24,681 bases of DNA from CAYHSY01 sp964359435 (GCA_964359435.1 CAYHSY010000006.1:1-24681); one strand, 5' to 3'. Positions 7,862 through 14,150 are shown, numbered from the stretch's first letter. Program-made: numbers and translations. The notes: generated by a model not told the origin, from the sequence alone.

Positions 7862-8734
7862 ATGTGCGACCATGTTTCCTGGATCAATCACAAAGGACAA
7901 TGCCTGCACCTTGACGATGCCACCGTCTTCTCCAAAGACGGCAATGCATTGAGAAAAGACAAGGTTCAAGACAACGACTTCCTCGGCCATGGCGCTATCC
8001 GCATCATTTACGATCTCAAGGACGAGGAGGGAGCGGAAGGCGAAGAAAGAAAGTTCTGGCTCATTGACCGACTCCCCGAAGAGCTCCGTCCCAAGTTCGT
8101 GGATTTCGAGACTTGGAAACAAAACTTCGGCCGGATGATGGAGCGCTATGCCCAGCCGGACGACCTGGATTTCGTCTGGCGGAACGCTCACCAAAATGAT
8201 CCCCGTTGGCGGGGACTTTCGGAGTTTGCCCGCGAGACCCTGCTTCAAAAGCGTCGTCCCATCGTGGACGCGCTCAAGAAGTCGGCGCGTTTTCAAGAAT
8301 TCCCCCTCGGCTCCGATGACGGTTCCTCGCTGGTTCAACTCCGTACTGCCGGCGCATATGGCTGGGAAGATCAAAACATCAGCGATAGCAATTTCCCGAA
8401 CCAGAACCTCCCCGCATCTACCCGGGCCTTTCTCCTGGATTTCCGGATGGATATGGTGGAATCCTGGGATGCCCATCTTGCCATGGAAGAGCTGGGTTAC
8501 CGTCCTGGCAATTCCCGCGAAACCTTGCGTTTTGGCAAGGATCACCCGAACATTCAACGGGAAGTTTGGGTGGTCGGCCTCGGAGATGAGTGGCGGGACT
8601 CGTGTGGTGATCGCCGCGTCGTCTGCCTGGGTGGCGACGCCGGTGGCCGGAGCGCTGGCCTCCGCTACCGTCAGCGCAGGTGGGGTCGGGGCTGTCGTTT
8701 CCTCGCTTTCCGCAAGGAATCTTCGGGAACTTAG
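7862..8734 (+). CDS. DGR target protein with C-terminal variable (C-type-lectin-like) region
   Basis: The 290-aa protein is diversified by the adjacent retroelement. Residues 244-285 are encoded by the VR, and 14 of them differ from the template. The end RFLAFRK (279-285) is the invariant C-terminal edge. VVGLGDEW just before the VR, together with the Trp/Arg/Gly-rich VR, fits the C-type-lectin fold known for DGR targets; that fold is inferred. The N-terminal 200 residues are not a family I recognise. They are hydrophilic, with an acidic stretch (DEEGAEGEERK near 54-64) and aromatic patches. I see no signal peptide, lipobox or membrane helix, so the protein looks cytoplasmic or is exported by an unknown route. 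Codons end in C/G far more than in neighbouring genes. The strong promoter and Shine-Dalgarno site suggest good expression. Confidence 0.9.
   Translation: MCDHVSWINHKGQCLHLDDATVFSKDGNALRKDKVQDNDFLGHGAIRIIYDLKDEEGAEGEERKFWLIDRLPEELRPKFVDFETWKQNFGRMMERYAQPDDLDFVWRNAHQNDPRWRGLSEFARETLLQKRRPIVDALKKSARFQEFPLGSDDGSSLVQLRTAGAYGWEDQNISDSNFPNQNLPASTRAFLLDFRMDMVESWDAHLAMEELGYRPGNSRETLRFGKDHPNIQREVWVVGLGDEWRDSCGDRRVVCLGGDAGGRSAGLRYRQRRWGRGCRFLAFRKESSGT
8591..8715 (+). repeat. DGR variable repeat (VR)
   Basis: 125 bases align without gaps to the template at 9087-9211. All 95 non-adenine template positions are identical here. Of 30 template adenines, 21 are replaced: 19 by G, 2 by C, none by T. All 9 AAY codons are hit. 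The last 18 or so bases (TTTCCTCGCTTTCCGC and flank) contain no template adenine until the end and form the invariant 3' edge, the place expected for the initiation of mutagenic homology. Identity stops sharply on both sides. Confidence 0.97.
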
Positions 8735-8739
8735 GGTTC

Positions 8740-8798
8740 TGGGATCCTTGAATTCTTCTTGGGCCCTTGGTGCCTTGATCCCTTGGACCCTTGGCAAC
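8740..8798 (+). repeat. 8-bp-period degenerate tandem array downstream of the VR
   Basis: Five consecutive octamers fill 8759-8798: TTGGGCCC, TTGGTGCC, TTGATCCC, TTGGACCC and TTGGCAAC. Two related octamers (TGGGATCC, TTGAATTC) lie at 8740-8755, offset by three bases. GGGATC (8741-8746) and GATCCC (8777-8782) could also pair. The array begins six bases after the target stop codon, between VR and terminator, where established DGRs carry cis elements for target recognition. A functional role is inference. Confidence 0.6.
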
Positions 8799-8802
8799 TC
8801 TT

Positions 8803-8834
8803 GCCCCGTGCGATCCTTCGCGCGGGGCGTTTTA
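8803..8834 (+). terminator. Intrinsic terminator after the DGR target gene
   Basis: An 11-bp, GC-rich stem (8803-8813 with 8818-8828, one G-U pair) has a TCCT loop and is followed by GTTTTAATTT. It separates target-gene transcription from the template RNA. It could alternatively act as the downstream hairpin or cruciform that helps target recognition in characterised DGRs, although it is about 87 bases from the VR rather than adjacent. Confidence 0.8.
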
Positions 8835-8839
8835 ATTTA

Positions 8840-8848
8840 TGCTAAAAT
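8840..8848 (+). promoter_or_regulatory. Extended -10 promoter candidate for the template RNA
   Basis: TGC followed by TAAAAT at 8843-8848 lies directly behind the target-gene terminator. It matches the TGn-TAnnaT pattern seen at other starts in this window. No -35 match is present. It would start the template RNA near 8855. Confidence 0.45.
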
Positions 8849-9086
8849 AATTATTGAAGATTGATGCGCTGTTCCGCGGCTACGGCTTCGGAAACTCAAT
8901 TTTCAGAATCAGAAAATACTAAGCGGCATCGGGCAGTTCTTGAGTAAAGCGCCTTATGCCAAAGCTTTTTGATTTTATAAAAATGAAGATACTTGGTGCG
9001 AGATATTGGAGGGTTAAGACCCCAAATAAGATTCAGCCCCGAGAGCATTCAAAGGGTGGTGGCGCGGATGATATTTCGTACAATTA

Positions 9087-9211
9087 TGGCAGGACTCGTA
9101 TGGTGATCGCCACGTCGTCTGCCTGAATGACAACGCCGGTAACCGGAACGCTAACCTCAACTACCGTCAGAACAGGTGGAATCGGAACTATCGTTTCCTC
9201 GCTTTCCGCAA
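9087..9211 (+). repeat. DGR template repeat (TR)
   Basis: This is the template partner of the VR at 8591-8715. In the target reading frame it holds nine AAY codons, the usual DGR design that lets adenine mutagenesis reach many amino acids without creating stop codons. The template itself also has TAT, CAC, CAG and GAC codons hit in the VR. Surrounding sequence does not match the target gene. Confidence 0.97.
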
Positions 9212-9223
9212 ATCTCTTCGTCT

Positions 9224-9256
9224 AAAATTCCGCTTTTTAGGCGGAGTTTTCTTTTT
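9224..9256. terminator. Terminator between TR RNA and avd (convergent)
   Basis: AAAATTCCGC (9224-9233) pairs with GCGGAGTTTT (9241-9250), a 10-bp stem with one G-U pair and a 7-base loop. It is followed by CTTTTTG on the plus strand and preceded by A-rich sequence for the minus strand. It can stop the TR RNA from the left. The avd stop codon lies in the loop region at 9237-9239, so the same hairpin can stop avd from the right. Confidence 0.7.
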
Positions 9257-9569
9257 GTTGTCTTATCCAACCCCCAAGCATTTTGCTTATATCAGTAAGA
9301 TGTTCAGAAATTCGGATATATTTTTTATCATCCAAGACCTTCATTTCCCAAATCAACTGAAATAGAAATTTAAGATTATCCAGATATAAACTAGTTTTCT
9401 TTAAAACAACCAACTTATCTGATTTTTGTGATAAACTGGCATTAAATACCAAGTTGATGATTTTTAAAAATAACAGATCAATTTTTTCTCCTACAGTGAC
9501 ACGAACGGTTCTCGGGAAATTTGGCAAAAATTCATGCCATAATTTATAACTTATGATCAAGCGCCTCAA
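9237..9569 (-). CDS. avd: DGR accessory variability protein, bAvd-type four-helix bundle
   Basis: The 110-aa helical, basic protein matches bAvd: the opening YKLWHEFLPNFPRTVRVTVGEK, the central LYLDNLKFLFQLIWEMKVLD and the ending MLGGWIRQQ are family hallmarks. Avd forms a pentameric barrel that binds the reverse transcriptase and template RNA and is required for mutagenic homing. It lies on the strand opposite to TR and RT, convergent with the TR RNA and divergent from RT. The frame as assembled opens with a TTG at 9569. An ATG at 9618 lies one base out of frame because of an 11-G tract (9586-9596); a 10-G tract would give a continuous, N-terminally extended protein. The family call is strong; the true start is uncertain. 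Confidence 0.88.
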   Translation of the reverse strand: MRRLIISYKLWHEFLPNFPRTVRVTVGEKIDLLFLKIINLVFNASLSQKSDKLVVLKKTSLYLDNLKFLFQLIWEMKVLDDKKYIRISEHLTDISKMLGGWIRQQKENSA

Positions 9570-9585
9570 AATGGGTAAATTCGTC

Positions 9586-9596
9586 GGGGGGGGGGG
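9586..9596. repeat. Homopolymer tract of 11 G at the 5' end of avd
   Basis: Eleven consecutive G on the plus strand (C on the avd strand) lie between the ATG at 9618-9616 and the avd frame. Such tracts slip easily during replication and also cause assembly errors. At 11 the ATG frame ends after 24 codons; at 10 it runs into avd. Confidence 0.9.
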
Positions 9597-9640
9597 TCTT
9601 AAATGGTGAATTTTCCATAACTTTTGAAAATATTATTTTA

Positions 9641-10606
9641 ATGGATAATTTATTATCAGCTTGGCAAGAATTTATAAGAGACAAAAGAAACAAGCCCGAT
9701 GTCCAACTCTTCCAACTTAATCTAATGGACAACTTAATTCAACTCCACGAAGATTTGAGGAATCTAACCTATAAACACGGCGAATATAAGAGTTTCCGTA
9801 TCAATGACCCCAAGCCCCGCCATATCCACAAAGCCACCGTGAGGGACAGGATAGTCCATCGTGCCATATATAGAATACTCTACCCGTTTTTCCAAAAGAC
9901 ATTTATTGCCGACTCTTTTTCTTGCCAGATAAACAAAGGCACCCATAAAGCCCTCAATCGTTTCCGTGCTTTTGGCTATAAAGCCAGCCATAACAATACC
10001 AAGACTTGCTGGATTCTGAAATGCGACATCAGGAAGTTCTTTGATAATATAGACCACCAGATATTGAAGAATATCTTGAACTTGTATATTTCGGATGAAA
10101 AAATACGATGGTTATTGAATTGTGTAATAGGCAGTTTTCGTAAAGAGGAAAGAATAGAGATAGGCCTTCCCCTCGGCAACTTAACTTCCCAGCTATTCGT
10201 GAATATCTATATGAACGAATTTGATCAATTCGTTAAACATAGATTGAAACTTAAACACTATATCAGATATGCCGATGACTTTGTGGTATTTTCAGAGAAT
10301 AGAGATTGGCTCGGATCATTAATCCCGATAATCCGTGAGTTTTTGGAAAATAAATTAAAACTTCAGCTCCATCCCAAGAAAGTGAGCATAGAAACCTTGG
10401 CTTTCGGTGTAGATTTCTTGGGGTGGGTGCATTTCACCGATCATCGGGTTTTGCGGGCGGCGACAAGGAGGAGGATGATGGCGCGGATAGCCGAAGACCC
10501 CAGGCCGGAGGTCATTCAATCATATTTGGGACTTATCAGCCATGGGGAGGGTTATAAATTAGGAGGGTTTATTTATAGGATTCTTCGCCAAAAGGCCTCA
10601 GAATGA
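9641..10606 (+). CDS. DGR reverse transcriptase
   Basis: The 321-aa enzyme copies the template RNA with adenine-directed errors. Conserved RT blocks in order: DPKPRHIHKATVRDRIVHRA (about 56-75), the catalytic aspartate in KCDIRKFFDNIDH (near 128), GLPLGNLTSQ (near 176-185), which matches the DGR-type motif where other RTs carry QG, and YIRYADDFVVF with the YADD box (near 208). HPKKVSIETLAFGVDFLGW forms the end of the palm/thumb. The length suits DGR RTs, which have no maturase or endonuclease domain. It starts 23 bases from the ATG opposite the avd tract and ends TGA three bases before the aminotransferase ATG. Base composition is more AT-rich than the target gene. Confidence 0.95.
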   Translation: MDNLLSAWQEFIRDKRNKPDVQLFQLNLMDNLIQLHEDLRNLTYKHGEYKSFRINDPKPRHIHKATVRDRIVHRAIYRILYPFFQKTFIADSFSCQINKGTHKALNRFRAFGYKASHNNTKTCWILKCDIRKFFDNIDHQILKNILNLYISDEKIRWLLNCVIGSFRKEERIEIGLPLGNLTSQLFVNIYMNEFDQFVKHRLKLKHYIRYADDFVVFSENRDWLGSLIPIIREFLENKLKLQLHPKKVSIETLAFGVDFLGWVHFTDHRVLRAATRRRMMARIAEDPRPEVIQSYLGLISHGEGYKLGGFIYRILRQKASE

Positions 10607-10609
10607 CAA

Positions 10610-11776
10610 ATGAACAAAAAAATTAGGAAATTTATACCCGTAACGGGGCCGTGGATTACCGGGAAAGAAGTGCAGATGATCACCCGGGCCGCGAAAGACG
10701 GGTGGGATCAGAATGCCGGTAAATATACCGGACTTTTTGAAAAAAAATTCGCCAGATACATTGGCCGGAAATACGCGCTAGCCACGAGTTCCTGCACGGC
10801 CGCCTTGCACTTGGCTTATCTCGCTCTAGGCATCAAAAAAGATGACGAAGTAATTGCCCCCAACATCACCTGGATCGCGAGCGTGGAGCCGTTCTATTGG
10901 ATCGGCGCCAAGGTTAAATACGCGGACATTGATGCAAGGACCTGGTGCGTTGACTCTAAATCAATAGCCAAACTAATCACGCCCAAAACGCGGGCGATTT
11001 TGGTCGTGAATCTGTATGGCCATGTGGCGGACATGGAGCCGATTCTGGCTTTGGCCAAAAAATATAATTTGAAAGTAATAGAAGACGCAGCCGAGTCCGT
11101 TGGGTCAATGTATAGGGGGAAAATGGCGGGCAGTTTTGGGGATGCCTCGGCTTTCAGCTTCCATGGTTCCAAAGCCCTGACCACAGGCGAAGGCGGGATG
11201 CTTTTGACGGATGATGAAGAAATTATCAAAAAAGCCCGCTATTACAACGACCATTGCAAAGACCCTAAAAAAGTTTTTTGGAATCTGGAGATCGGCTATA
11301 AATATAAGATGAGCAATTTCCAGGCGGCTTGCGGCCTGGCGCAGCTTGCGCGCGTCAAAGAACTAATCGCGAAAAAGATTAAAATTTTCCAATGGTATAA
11401 AAAGTATTTAGGCGGCGTGCCTGGGATTACCTTGAATCAGGAATCTTCAAACGGTAGTCCCTCGACAAGCCATGTCTACCGGCAGGCAGGCTCGGGAACT
11501 AAGCATACTTATTGGATGGTTACGGCCGTGTTGGATAAAAAAATAATAAACGGTTTAACTAAAGAAGAATTAATGAAGAGGTTAGAAGAAAAGGGCATTC
11601 AAGCGCGGCCGTTTTTTTATCCGCTATCCACCGTGCCGGCGATAAGCGCATCTGCCGATACGCCTGTCGCCTATGATATTTCACCGCGAGCCATCAATTT
11701 GCCGTGCGGGATGAAAATCACGGAAGAGGAGGTTGAATATGTCAGCAAAACTCTAAAGGTGATTTTGGGGTTATAA
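10610..11776 (+). CDS. DegT/DnrJ/EryC1-family PLP-dependent sugar aminotransferase
   Basis: The 388-aa protein belongs to the family that aminates keto sugar nucleotides with PLP and usually glutamate. The PLP lysine is K188 in SFHGSKALTTGEGG. VIEDAAESVGSMY near 162 carries the aspartate that pairs with the pyridine nitrogen, and ATSSCTAALHLAYLALGI near 64 is the usual N-terminal motif. Residues about 279-297 (from SSNGSPS to AGSGT) are an unusual Ser/Gly-rich insert before KHTYWMV, encoded by a palindromic repeat-like sequence. With the formyltransferase two genes on, it probably makes an amino sugar that is then N-formylated. The keto substrate may come from the rfbG product. It has no promoter of its own that I can see and may depend on RT transcription. 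Confidence 0.85.
   Translation: MNKKIRKFIPVTGPWITGKEVQMITRAAKDGWDQNAGKYTGLFEKKFARYIGRKYALATSSCTAALHLAYLALGIKKDDEVIAPNITWIASVEPFYWIGAKVKYADIDARTWCVDSKSIAKLITPKTRAILVVNLYGHVADMEPILALAKKYNLKVIEDAAESVGSMYRGKMAGSFGDASAFSFHGSKALTTGEGGMLLTDDEEIIKKARYYNDHCKDPKKVFWNLEIGYKYKMSNFQAACGLAQLARVKELIAKKIKIFQWYKKYLGGVPGITLNQESSNGSPSTSHVYRQAGSGTKHTYWMVTAVLDKKIINGLTKEELMKRLEEKGIQARPFFYPLSTVPAISASADTPVAYDISPRAINLPCGMKITEEEVEYVSKTLKVILGL
11455..11502. repeat. Palindromic repeat-like insert inside the aminotransferase
   Basis: GTCCCTCGACAAGCC and GGCTCGGGAACT form imperfect opposing arms around CTACCGGCAGGCAGG. Such Ser/Gly-encoding palindromes with a CCGGCAGGCAGG core look like REP-type dispersed repeats of Patescibacteria genomes (recall, not searched). 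The insert length keeps the reading frame. No second copy was found in this window. Confidence 0.5.
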
Positions 11777-11781
11777 AGACA

Positions 11782-12510
11782 ATGAGCGATATTAAAAAAT
11801 TTGAGGCGCAAAGAAGGCGGGAGATGGCGGCCATGAGTCGGGATAAAACTTTGCGTAAGCTCGGACTTAAGTTTTTGATTGAGTCCAGCCGCAAGGGGTA
11901 TTCTTATCATTTTGATTGGATGGGACTGCCCATTATTCAATTTCCGCAAGATATTGTGGCCATGCAGGAAATTGTCTGGCGGGCGAAGCCCGAGGTGATT
12001 ATTGAGACCGGCATCGCCCGCGGCGGTTCTTTGATTTTTTATGCCTCTCTTTTGGAGGCGATGGGGGCCGGTCGGGTGGTGGGCGTGGACATTGATATAC
12101 GTGAACATAATAAGAAGCGTATTCTCGCGCATCCGTTGGCCAGGCGCATTACCATGATAGAGGGGTCATCCGTAGATCCACAAGTGGTTGCCGAGGTTGC
12201 GAAGATCACCAAGGGCCGCCGCGCGTTGGTTTGTTTAGATTCCAATCACACGGGCGCGCATGTAGCGAAAGAGCTGGAATTATATGCGCCGTTGGTTTCG
12301 CGCGGCAGTTATTTGGTGGCGTTTGATACGGACATAGAGTATTTGCCAAGGGATTTGTTGGCCAACCGTCCATGGAAAAAGGGTGATAACCCCATGACGG
12401 CGGTTAAGAAGTTTTTAAAGAAACATAAGGAATTCGTGGTGGATGAAGAAATTGACGCAAAATTATTAATTTCAGTTGCGCCCCGCGGTTATCTTAAGCG
12501 TATTAAATAA
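11782..12510 (+). CDS. CmcI-like (cephalosporin hydroxylase family) methyltransferase
   Basis: The 242-aa protein resembles the cephalosporin hydroxylase/CmcI family, which in practice are SAM-dependent O-methyltransferases, many acting on sugars (rhamnosyl O-methyltransferases). The SAM-binding motif is EVIIETGIARGGSLIFYASL (about 71-90), followed by VVGVDIDIR, which ends in the acidic residues for ribose and metal binding. YSYHFDWMGLPIIQFPQDI near 34-52 is typical for the family, as is LVCLDSNHTGAHV. It starts five bases after the aminotransferase and is followed after two bases by the formyltransferase, so they form one operon. It likely methylates a hydroxyl of the amino sugar or of the polymer. 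The family is secure; the substrate is unknown. Confidence 0.8.
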   Translation: MSDIKKFEAQRRREMAAMSRDKTLRKLGLKFLIESSRKGYSYHFDWMGLPIIQFPQDIVAMQEIVWRAKPEVIIETGIARGGSLIFYASLLEAMGAGRVVGVDIDIREHNKKRILAHPLARRITMIEGSSVDPQVVAEVAKITKGRRALVCLDSNHTGAHVAKELELYAPLVSRGSYLVAFDTDIEYLPRDLLANRPWKKGDNPMTAVKKFLKKHKEFVVDEEIDAKLLISVAPRGYLKRIK

Positions 12511-12512
12511 AA

Positions 12513-13268
12513 ATGAAAATAGTTTTATTGGCCAATGATCGGGTGGGTTTGGCTGTCGCCAAGTACTTGAAGTCGCGGAAAGAAGATATTGTGGCCCTGG
12601 TTCTACATCCAGAAGATAAGGCCAAGATGTCCAAAGAAATCCGCACTGTTTTTCCGCAGGTGCCGGTCTTTTTTGCCGATAAACTTCGCGAGGACGATAC
12701 GCTCGAGCGGATTGCCCGGCTTAAGGCCGACCTGGCCATATCGGCCTGGTTCGGCTATATTTTGAAACCGGAATTCATCAATCTATTTTCATCCGGTGTC
12801 GTAAATTTTCACAACAGTTATCTGCCCTTGAACCGTGGTAAATACCCGCACGTTTGGGCGTTGGCCTCCGGTTCCAAATATGGCGTGACTCTGCACTATA
12901 TTGATGCGGGCATCGACACGGGTCCCATCATCGCGCGGCGTGAAGTTGAGATAAATCCCACGGATATCGCCGGCACGCTGTATGAGCGCGCCTTGGATGT
13001 AATTGTTCAATTATTCAAAGATACGTGGTCGGCTTTGCGTGCCTGGAAGATCAAGCCCTTGGTTCAGAAGGCCAAGGCCACGCATCATTTCGCGCGTGAA
13101 GTCGCCGAATTGGATTGTATTGATTTGAAGAAAAAATATAGCGGCGGAGATTTAATCAACCAGCTTCGTTCGCGGAGTTTTAAGGACAGATCATATGCTT
13201 ATTTTTTGCATAAAGGCAAGAAGATTTATGTCAGGGTGGAGCTGTCGGAGAAGCCGGAATTTAAATAA
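12513..13268 (+). CDS. Sugar N-formyltransferase (formyl_trans_N fold)
   Basis: The 251-aa protein has the N10-formyltetrahydrofolate-dependent formyltransferase fold. The catalytic Asn-His-Asp triad is visible: N98 and H100 in VVNFHNSYLPLNRG and D135 in HYIDAGIDTGPI. HNSYLPLNRG is typical of sugar N-formyltransferases, while Met-tRNA formyltransferase usually has a HxSLLPxxRG loop and a longer C-terminal domain of about 310 aa in all. The neighbouring aminotransferase makes an amino sugar substrate likely, so the product would be an N-formylated 4-amino-6-deoxyhexose or similar (as in VioF or FdtF systems). This pairing is inference. It sits two bases after the CmcI-like gene and six before GT2. 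Confidence 0.82.
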   Translation: MKIVLLANDRVGLAVAKYLKSRKEDIVALVLHPEDKAKMSKEIRTVFPQVPVFFADKLREDDTLERIARLKADLAISAWFGYILKPEFINLFSSGVVNFHNSYLPLNRGKYPHVWALASGSKYGVTLHYIDAGIDTGPIIARREVEINPTDIAGTLYERALDVIVQLFKDTWSALRAWKIKPLVQKAKATHHFAREVAELDCIDLKKKYSGGDLINQLRSRSFKDRSYAYFLHKGKKIYVRVELSEKPEFK

Positions 13269-13274
13269 TTTTTT

Positions 13275-14150
13275 ATGTCCAAGTTAGTTTCCATTGGCCT
13301 GCCCACCTATAACGGTTCTAAAACCATTCGCCGGGCTCTTGATACTTTGTTGGCGCAGACCTATAAAGATTTTGAGTTGATTATTTCGGACAATGCTTCG
13401 ACGGATGAGACCGGCAAAATTTGCGAAGAGTATGCCGCGCGCGATGCGCGGGTGCGCTATATCCGCCAAAAAGACAACATCGGCCCTTTGGCCAATTTTA
13501 GATTTGTGACTACGGTTGCCAGAGGAAATTATTTTATGTGGGCGGCGGATGACGATTGGTGGGAGCCGAAATTTATTGAAACATTGGCGAGGGCGCTGGA
13601 TAAGAACCCTTATCACGATGTCGCCATGAGTTCTTATCGTTTAGTTTATCCGGAAGGTGAAATTAAGAACGATGTAATTTATCAAGGCGAATGGGATTTT
13701 AGCCGGGATTCTTATTATCGGCTTTATAAAAAGATGATGTTGGGCGTACCGGCTCTGATGTTTATTTACGGGCTTTATCGTAAACAGTTTTTGGATAAAT
13801 TGATTGCGCGTTCCCAGCCGAATTGCGTGTTCCAAGATCGTATTTTGATGGCGGAGGCGGCATTGTCCACTCATTTCTATTCGGTGCCGGAGGTTTTATA
13901 TCTTAGAACTTTTAGTCGCCTCAATGTGCGCTCCAACCATGCCGATGACGAAGTGGGTAAATTTTATTTATCACGTTTCCCTTATACCTATTCGGTTTGG
14001 ATGACGCTTAAATGGCTTTTGACTTCACGGATTGTTCCACTCCGTCGTAAATTTATGATTTTTTGGCCGTGGTTTTTATTGGTTCGGCACAGGTGGCCGA
14101 GGATGAAGCACGAGATTGTGAAAAGTTGGCGGACGAAAAACAACCCTTGA
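13275..14150 (+). CDS. Family 2 glycosyltransferase
   Basis: The 291-aa GT-A enzyme has VSIGLPTYNGSKTIRRAL at 4-21, the nucleotide-binding ELIISDNASTDET near 37-49, and the metal-binding DDD in WAADDDWW near 92-99. The C-terminal 60 residues are basic and hydrophobic (WMTLKWLLTSRIVPLRRKFMIFWPWFLLV), suggesting attachment to the inner face of the membrane. It probably adds one sugar to a lipid-linked glycan; the donor is not readable. It is the last gene of the run beginning at 10610, and its stop codon lies in the loop of a bidirectional terminator. Confidence 0.88.
   Translation: MSKLVSIGLPTYNGSKTIRRALDTLLAQTYKDFELIISDNASTDETGKICEEYAARDARVRYIRQKDNIGPLANFRFVTTVARGNYFMWAADDDWWEPKFIETLARALDKNPYHDVAMSSYRLVYPEGEIKNDVIYQGEWDFSRDSYYRLYKKMMLGVPALMFIYGLYRKQFLDKLIARSQPNCVFQDRILMAEAALSTHFYSVPEVLYLRTFSRLNVRSNHADDEVGKFYLSRFPYTYSVWMTLKWLLTSRIVPLRRKFMIFWPWFLLVRHRWPRMKHEIVKSWRTKNNP

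Larger units (their letters stand above)
8855..9257 (+). ncRNA. Template-repeat RNA (predicted non-coding DGR transcript)
   Basis: The stretch between the promoter candidate at 8840-8848 and the terminator at 9224-9256 contains the TR at 9087-9211 and about 230 upstream bases. I see no convincing gene in it; frames present are short (up to 56 aa) and run into the TR. In DGRs the TR is transcribed and its RNA is the template for mutagenic cDNA synthesis, with flanking RNA needed for priming. Here it would be a stand-alone transcript of about 400 bases on the RT strand. The ends are predicted from promoter and hairpin only. Confidence 0.55.
7862..10606. other. Diversity-generating retroelement cassette (target-VR, TR, avd, reverse transcriptase)
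   Basis: The cassette order is target gene with a 3' variable repeat (+), template repeat (+), avd (-) and reverse transcriptase (+). VR and TR are 125 bases long, gap-free, offset by 496 bases, and differ only at template adenines. All four known DGR components are present and apparently intact. In established DGRs, the template RNA is reverse-transcribed with errors at adenines and the cDNA replaces the VR, one way, so the target gene is hypermutated. The cassette sits inside a glycan operon, between the 3,5-epimerase and a DegT aminotransferase whose ATG follows the RT stop by three bases. Confidence 0.95.

Noticed and set aside
7808..8797. A 329-aa open frame on the minus strand opposite the DGR target, and a 238-aa plus-strand frame at 8148-8864.
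   Set aside because: The 290-aa frame has the strong promoter and Shine-Dalgarno and is the frame in which template AAY codons sit. The others are overlapping frames opened by GC-rich codons, without start signals.
8865..8948. A 27-aa frame just behind the template-RNA promoter (begins MRCSAATASE).
   Set aside because: Too short, with no ribosome-binding site and no recognisable domain; kept as part of the RNA leader.
8956..9126. A 56-aa frame upstream of and into the template repeat (begins MPKLFDFIKMKILG).
   Set aside because: It runs into the TR in a frame unrelated to the target frame, has no ribosome-binding site, and lies inside the expected non-coding template RNA.
9544..9732. A 62-aa minus-strand frame overlapping the avd start and the RT start.
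   Set aside because: Most of it is antisense to the RT N-terminus. Only its last 24 codons (from the ATG at 9618) are of interest, as a possible out-of-frame avd start, reported separately.
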